Shown here: piece after piece, positions 54,765 to 61,000 of the stretch
Layout: every line of letters begins with the position of its first letter
Position numbering within the stretch: the stretch's first letter is position 1
Source of the DNA: Polymorphobacter_B sp038225475
GTDB lineage: Bacteria > Pseudomonadota > Alphaproteobacteria > Sphingomonadales > Sphingomonadaceae
Assembly (NCBI GenBank): GCA_038225475.1
Contig: JBBRRA010000010.1
Span: 23,778 to 87,777, forward strand
Direction: 5' to 3'
DNA length: 64,000 nucleotides
Position numbers and translations under genes: made by a program
The notes under the pieces: generated by a model
Seen by the model: the letters and a program-made list of their open reading frames with translations, nothing else
Databases searched by the model: none
What the model was told of the DNA's origin: nothing

Positions 54765-55085
54765 ATGGCCGCCAAGCATGTTACCGACGCCTCGTTCCAC
54801 GCCGATGTGATTGCCGCCGACAAGCCGGTGCTGGTCGATTTTTGGGCCGAATGGTGCGGGCCATGCCGCCAGATCGCGCCTGCGCTCGAGGAGATCAACA
54901 ACGAACTCGACGGCGTCGACATCGTCAAGCTCAACATCGACGACAATCCCGAAGCGGCGGCGCGCTACGGCGTGCGCAGCATCCCGACGATGATCCTGTT
55001 CAAGAACGGCACGCCGTCGGCGACTAAAATCGGCGGCGACGCCAAGTCGAAGCTTAAAAGCTGGCTCGAAAGCGAACTCGCCTGA
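54765..55085 (+). CDS. trxA: Thioredoxin
   Basis: This 106-residue classical thioredoxin has the redox site WCGPC, the cis-Pro in SIPTMILFKNG and the buried Asp in VLVDFWAEWCGPC. It reduces disulfides with thioredoxin reductase. The start is ATG 54765 behind AAGGAG. It follows addA with its own short leader and ends 3 bp before the convergent GST-family gene. Confidence 0.97.
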   Translation: MAAKHVTDASFHADVIAADKPVLVDFWAEWCGPCRQIAPALEEINNELDGVDIVKLNIDDNPEAAARYGVRSIPTMILFKNGTPSATKIGGDAKSKLKSWLESELA

Positions 55086-55088
55086 GGC

Positions 55089-55982
55089 TCACGCGGCGCG
55101 CAGGATCTGCCCCATGCGCGGAAAATGCACCGCGACGGTCCCAACCGCTGGATCGTCGCGGTGAATGACGATCGCGGTCGGAGACAGGTGCAGCAAGGTG
55201 CCAGCGACCGGGTCGGCGCCGGGGTCTTCGGTGCGGACCGTCACCGGCTGACCCGCGCCGAACCCCGATGCGGGATCGACTGACCCGGTGGCGACCGGTG
55301 TCGCGGCACGCGCCACATCGAGTGCATCGGCAGCGCTGATCGTTGCTGCGGGCGTTTCGCTGATCGCCGAAACGCGCGCCGCCCATGCTTCGCGCGCCGC
55401 ATTCGGGTCGAGCGCGATGTGAAAGCGCTGCGTGAACGCGAGGTCCATATGGACGATGAGGTCGGCATAGCCTGGCGCACCGCCGCCCAGCCAGTCGCGG
55501 CCGTCGCGCAGCGTCGCATCGATCCACGCCATGCCCGCGGCGAACTGCGCGCGCAGGTGCGGGTTCATCGCTGCCAGCCGCGCGCGGTCGAGCCCGAACA
55601 GCGCATTGCGGTCGTCCCAGAATGGCTGCGGGATCGCGCCTTCGGGCAAAGCCCCCATCGCGGCACCGACGGTGGCCATGAAGAACGCCCCGCCGGCCCA
55701 GCCGCCGATGACGCGCGCCAGTTGTCCCAGCGGCTGCGGAAACAGCGTCGGTCCGGCTTCGGCCTCGATCCGATCGATCGCAGCGGCGCTATCGCAGTAG
55801 ATATCGGCCCCGACCTGCAGCACCGGCGTCTTGCGGTAGCCGCCGGTCAGTGGTGTCAGCTCGGGCTTGGGCGCCATGTTCGGGATGATGACCGACTGCC
55901 ACGCGACCCCCTTCACCGCAAGCGCGCGGCGCACCATCTGGCTGAACGGCGACATCTCATAATGGTGCAGGATAATCGCCAT
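55089..55982 (-). CDS. Glutathione S-transferase family protein
   Basis: The 297-residue protein is longer than usual GSTs. It has a thioredoxin-like N-terminal domain (IILHHYEMSPFSQMVRRALAVKG with a Ser-containing SPFSQ motif and GYRKTPVLQVGADIYCDS), an alpha-helical middle and a C-terminal beta-rich tail of about 80 residues (PVTVRTEDPGADPVAGTLLHL) not found in plain GSTs. ATG 55982 is used; it lies 14 bp downstream of argJ on the same strand. Its role is unknown. Confidence 0.85.
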   Translation of the reverse strand: MAIILHHYEMSPFSQMVRRALAVKGVAWQSVIIPNMAPKPELTPLTGGYRKTPVLQVGADIYCDSAAAIDRIEAEAGPTLFPQPLGQLARVIGGWAGGAFFMATVGAAMGALPEGAIPQPFWDDRNALFGLDRARLAAMNPHLRAQFAAGMAWIDATLRDGRDWLGGGAPGYADLIVHMDLAFTQRFHIALDPNAAREAWAARVSAISETPAATISAADALDVARAATPVATGSVDPASGFGAGQPVTVRTEDPGADPVAGTLLHLSPTAIVIHRDDPAVGTVAVHFPRMGQILRAA

Positions 55983-55996
55983 GGCATCGCTCCCCC

Positions 55997-57220
55997 TCAG
56001 CTGCGGTAGTCCGCGTTGATGCTGATATAGCCGTGCGTCAGGTCGCAGGTCCACACGCGCGCGCGGCCCTCGCCAAGCCCGAGATCGACCGCGATCGCGA
56101 TGTCGCTGCCGGCCAGATGCGCCGCGACCGGAGCCTCGTCATAATCCGCGACGACCATGCCGTGCGCGGCAACGAGCGTGGTCCCGAAGCGGATGCTCAG
56201 CCGGTCGCGGTCGGCGGCCTCGCCCGCCTTGCCGACCGCCATGACGACGCGTCCCCAATTGGCATCGCCGCCCGCCACCGCAGTCTTGACCAGCGGCGAA
56301 TTAGCGACCGACAGCGCGATGCGCCGCGCGGCGGCATCGCTTTCGGCCCCGCTGACATCGACCGTGATGAACTTCGACGCGCCTTCGCCGTCGCGCACGA
56401 CCTGCGTCGCAAGATCGCGGCACAGCGCGGTCAGTGCGGCCGCAAACGCGTCCGCGCCGCTGTCGTCGACCGTCGCCAGCGGTGCATTGGCAGCCGCGCC
56501 GGTGGCGAACGCGAGCACGGTGTCCGACGTCGAAGTGTCGCTGTCGACCGTGATGCAGTTGAACGTGGCATCGCTTGCACTGCGCAGCATGGCCTGCAGC
56601 AAAGGCGCAGCAATTGCTGCATCGGTGAAGATGAAACCGAGCATCGTCGCCATATCGGGGGCGATCATTCCCGACCCCTTGACGATGCCCGCCAGCGTGA
56701 CGCGGACCCCGCCGACGATCGCATGCTGCACCGCACCCTTGGCAAAGGTGTCGGTGGTCCCGATCGCCAATGCTGCAGCTTCCCAGTCGCAGTCGGGCGC
56801 AGCAAACGCCGCTGCCAACCCGGCTTCGGCCTTGTCGGCGGGCAGCGGCACGCCGATCACGCCGGTCGAGGCGACATAGACTTCATGGTCGTCGCAGCCG
56901 CTTGCCGCACGCGCCGCCGCAATGACGCGCGCCACCGCCGCTGCGCCCCGGCCACCGGTAAATGCGTTCGAGTTACCGGCATTGACGATCAGCACCCGTG
57001 CCGCCCCGTGCGGCAGCGCGCCCCGACACCAGTCGACTTCGGGCGACGGGCATTTTGATTGCGTCAGGACGCCTGCCACCGTCGTGCCCGGCGTCATCTG
57101 CATCAGCGTCAGGTCGGCGCGGTCCCACGCTTTATAACCAGCGCGCGCCACCGATAGCCGGACGCCGGCAATCGGTGGGATTATCGGAAAGGCGGCAGGG
57201 GCGAGCGGCGAGCGAGGCAT
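55997..57220 (-). CDS. argJ: Glutamate N-acetyltransferase / amino-acid N-acetyltransferase
   Basis: ArgJ recycles the acetyl group from acetylornithine to glutamate in arginine synthesis. The 407-residue precursor has the self-cleavage site MIAPDMATML, predicted between Ala191 and Thr192, Thr192 being the nucleophile. It also has VNAGNSNAFTGGRG, FNCITVDSDTSTSDTV and NWGRVVMAVGKAGE. The bifunctional form cannot be distinguished from a monofunctional one by sight. It is followed by the GST-family gene and divergent from maiA. Confidence 0.94.
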   Translation of the reverse strand: MPRSPLAPAAFPIIPPIAGVRLSVARAGYKAWDRADLTLMQMTPGTTVAGVLTQSKCPSPEVDWCRGALPHGAARVLIVNAGNSNAFTGGRGAAAVARVIAAARAASGCDDHEVYVASTGVIGVPLPADKAEAGLAAAFAAPDCDWEAAALAIGTTDTFAKGAVQHAIVGGVRVTLAGIVKGSGMIAPDMATMLGFIFTDAAIAAPLLQAMLRSASDATFNCITVDSDTSTSDTVLAFATGAAANAPLATVDDSGADAFAAALTALCRDLATQVVRDGEGASKFITVDVSGAESDAAARRIALSVANSPLVKTAVAGGDANWGRVVMAVGKAGEAADRDRLSIRFGTTLVAAHGMVVADYDEAPVAAHLAGSDIAIAVDLGLGEGRARVWTCDLTHGYISINADYRS

Positions 57221-57302
57221 GGCGAGCAGCTTTCGGCTATTGGCGTGGCGATGCCTGCGCCTTATCCGCTACCCTGCACCGCGAACAGCCCCGGAGGCAC
57301 GA

Positions 57303-57947
57303 ATGGACCGGACACTTTATTCCTATTGGCGGTCATCGGCATCGTACCGCGTGCGGATCGCGCTGGCGCTCAAAGGCCTGCCGTATGAGACGCGCGCGAT
57401 TGATCTCAGCCGCGGTGCGCACGGCGGGGTCGGTTTTGCGCTGCTCAATCCGCAGGGCATGCTGCCTTATCTGATCGACGGATCGGCGGGATTGAACCAA
57501 AGCCTCGCGATTATCGAATATCTCGACGAAACCTATCCGGATCCGCCGCTGCTGCCGAAAACGCCGCTCGAGCGTGCCCGCGCCCGCAGCGCGGCGCTGA
57601 CGATTGCGTGCGACGTCCACCCGCTCGGAAACTTGCGGGTGATTAACTATCTTAAGGACGTATTGAGCGTGCCGTCGCTCGCCGTCGAGGCGTGGGTACG
57701 GCATTGGATCGAGACCGGATTGAGCGCGCTGGAAGAAGTGGCGAGCGGCTCGACGGGCCGGTTTCTGTGCGGCGACGAACCGACCATCGCCGACATCTGC
57801 CTCGTTCCGCAAATGTACAATGCGCGGCGATTTCAAGCAGATGTCGCGCGCTTCCCGGCGCTGTCGGCGCTCGACCAGCGGTTGATGCGGTTGCCGGCGT
57901 TCGCAGCTGCGCGCCCGGCAGCGCAGCCTGACGCACCGGCGGCCTGA
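57303..57947 (+). CDS. maiA: Maleylacetoacetate isomerase (zeta-class GST)
   Basis: MaiA isomerises maleylacetoacetate to fumarylacetoacetate in tyrosine and homogentisate breakdown. The 214-residue protein has the zeta-class SSASYRVRIALALKGLPYE (Ser-Ser motif), NPQGMLPYLIDG and the N-capping region FLCGDEPTIADICLVPQMYNARRF, diagnostic of the class. ATG 57303 follows GGAGG. No other tyrosine catabolism gene is visible in the window. The next gene is the giant autotransporter-like frame. Confidence 0.92.
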   Translation: MDRTLYSYWRSSASYRVRIALALKGLPYETRAIDLSRGAHGGVGFALLNPQGMLPYLIDGSAGLNQSLAIIEYLDETYPDPPLLPKTPLERARARSAALTIACDVHPLGNLRVINYLKDVLSVPSLAVEAWVRHWIETGLSALEEVASGSTGRFLCGDEPTIADICLVPQMYNARRFQADVARFPALSALDQRLMRLPAFAAARPAAQPDAPAA

Positions 57948-58099
57948 CCGACACGAGATTGTCACAAAAATAAACGTGGCAGCATGCCAAAACTGGCAGA
58001 ATTCGGGGCGTGAAGGTTAAGGAACCTCTTGTAATCGGCTCGCGATGCGTTGATAACGCCGTCGCGGGAATAGGGCATTTCGACGTAGGGGCTTTCACT

Positions 58100-61000
58100 A
58101 TGGCACGTTTCGGTTCGGTCGCTGAGTTTCGCACAACGGCCAGCGGGGCGCGCCGCAGCGGTTCGGCGGCTCGCGGGGCCTGGGCACTGCGTAGCGGCGT
58201 CTCGCTGCTGGGCGTCGCGCTTGCAGGGGCAACGCTGCTCGCCATTCCGGCACTGGCGCAGACCGCCGATCTTGGCGGCGCGACGCTCGCCAGCCCCGAT
58301 TTCAACATCGCCCCCGGCAATGTCCTCGCCTCGACCGTGCAGAACGGCACACTGCAGCTCAACAACACTTCGGCGCTGACTTACGCCGGTATCCTGCAGG
58401 ACGGCCCCGGCGTCTTCTCGCTGCAAAAGCTTGGCAACAACGTCCTGACGCTGACCGGCACCAGCACCTATTCGGGTGAAACGCTGATCAACACCGGCAC
58501 GCTCGCGGCCGGTGCGGCGAACGTGTTTTCGGCGAACTCGATCGTTCGCAACCAGGGCGGCACGCTCGACCTCGGCGGCTTCAACCAGACCGTCGGCGGC
58601 CTGACCGCGTCGGGCACCGTCCTCAGCAGCGGCGGCGGCGCAGCGACGCTGACGATCAATGTCGCCAGCGGCACCGTCGGCAACCTGTTCGGCACCAGCA
58701 TCATCCAGAACGCCGGCGTGATCTCGGTCGTCAAGACCGGCGCGGGCGAGCAGGACCAGAGCTTCGCCAGCACCTACACCGGCGGCACGACGCTGGTCGG
58801 CGGCACGCTCGGCGTCGGTAACAGCGCCGCGATCGGCACCGGCACATTGACCTTCAACGGCCCGGCTGCGCTCTCGATCCTCGCCCCCGGCATCACGATC
58901 GCCAACAACATCGTGCTGACGTCGAACGGTGTCATCAACCGTTCGGGCGACCAGTCGACCCTGTCGGGCGTCATCAGCGGCGGCGGCTCGCTGACCTATT
59001 CGGCCACCGGCGGCTATGTCACGATCACCGGCACCAACAGCTACACCGGCGGCACCATCATGAACGGCGGGTTGATCCTCGCCGCCAATAATTATGCGCT
59101 CGGTGTCGGCAATACGACCGTCAACAACATCACGCAGTTCGGTTCGATCGGCAGCCTGACGATCGGCAACAACTTCGCGCTCAACGCGCAGTTGCGCCTG
59201 ATCGCGCCGGATTCGCCATCGGTATTGACGCTCGGCGGCCAGTTCACTGGCGCCGGCGGGCTGTGGCTGCAGTCGGGCACCGGTACCGTCGTGCTCAATC
59301 TCGCCAATACATACACCGGCGGCACGATCCTCAGCAGCGGCCGCTTGCAGGTTGCCGACAACCTGTCGCTGAGCACCGGCGACGTCTTCGTCTCGGCCCC
59401 GGCAACGCTGGTCGCCGGCGGTGCGGGGCTGAATACCGCCAACGGCATCGGCCTCGGCTCGACCTTGTCGGTCGATTCGAACGGTTACAGCTACACCTTG
59501 TCGGGCGGGATCGGCGATGCCGGCCCCGGCGGCGGATTGCGCAAGATCGGCGCCGGAACGCTGACGCTGTCGGGCGTAAACGGCTATACCGGCGGCACTG
59601 AAATCGATCAGGGCATCGTCTCGATCGCCAGCGATGCATCGCTCGGCGCGGCGTCGGGCGTGCTCACGCTCGCTGGCGGCAACCTGCAGGTTACCGGCAC
59701 GGCGGGCGGCACCTCGACCCGCGGCGTCGTCGTCAACGCGCCCGGCGGCGCGATCGACGTTGCCAGCGCCGCAAATAATTACACGCTCGCTGGCATCGTG
59801 TCGGGCGCGGGGCAGCTCGGCAAGGTCGGCCTCGGCACGCTGACGCTGTCGGGTGTCAACACCTATACCGGCGGCACCGCGGTGACCGCGGGTACGCTGG
59901 CACTCGCCAACTCGGGTGCCGTCGGCACCGGGACGCTGGCGGTGACCAATGCCAAGCTGCAGGCGGCCGCTAACCTCGGCCTCGGCAATGTGGCCACGTT
60001 CAACAACGCAGTGGTCGATACGCAGGGCTTTACCGTCGCGCTGACCGGTCCGATCGGTGGCTCCAACTTCACCAAGATCGGCTCGGGCACGCTGCTGCTG
60101 TCGGGCACCAACACCTTCACCAGCGGTGTCACCGCGAGCCAGGGTACGCTCGCCGTCGGGTCGAGCTCGGCGCTCGGCACCAATTCGGTCGGGCTGTTCG
60201 GCGGCACGACGTTGCAGGCGGCAGTCGACGGGTTGACGCTTGCCAACGGTATCCAGCTCGGCGGCGCGACGCCGATCACCATCGATACGCAGGCGAACAC
60301 GCTGACGCTGACGGGGAACACGATCTTCGGCAGCACGCCGATCGTGCTCAACAAGATCGGCAGCGGCACGCTCGTCGAAACCGGCACGATCGGTGCCGGC
60401 CCCGCCGACTCGTTCAACATCAACGCCGGCAAGCTGACCTTCAATGGCACGCTGACGGGTGGCGCGCTCAATGTCGCCAGCGGCGCGACCTTGACCGGTA
60501 CCGGCACCGCATCGGGCGGCACCGTGACCATCGCGAATGGCGGCATTCTCGCCCCCGGTGGCGCAACGCCCGGCACGCTGACGGTCAACAACCTCGTCCT
60601 CAACAACGCCTCGGTGCTCAACTATCGCTTTGGCCAGGCCGGCGTCGTCGGCGGTGCGAACAACGACCTGATCATCGTCAACAATAATCTGGTGCTCGAC
60701 GGCGTCCTCAACGTCACCGCGGCACCGTCGTTCACCAATGGCACCTACACGCTGTTCACCTACGGCACCGTGACCGACAACGGCCTGACGCTGGCACCGC
60801 TGCCGTCGGGCTTCACCGGCACCGTCGTGATCAACCCCGGCGCGGTGGTCCTGCAGGCAGTGGGTAACTTCCTGCAATATTGGGACGGCACCGGCGCGGT
60901 TGCCGATGGCATCGTCACCGGCGGCAGCGGCACGTGGAACAGCGGCAGCTTCAACTGGACGAATGCCACCGGCACGTCGAACTCGGTCTGGGCCGGGCAG

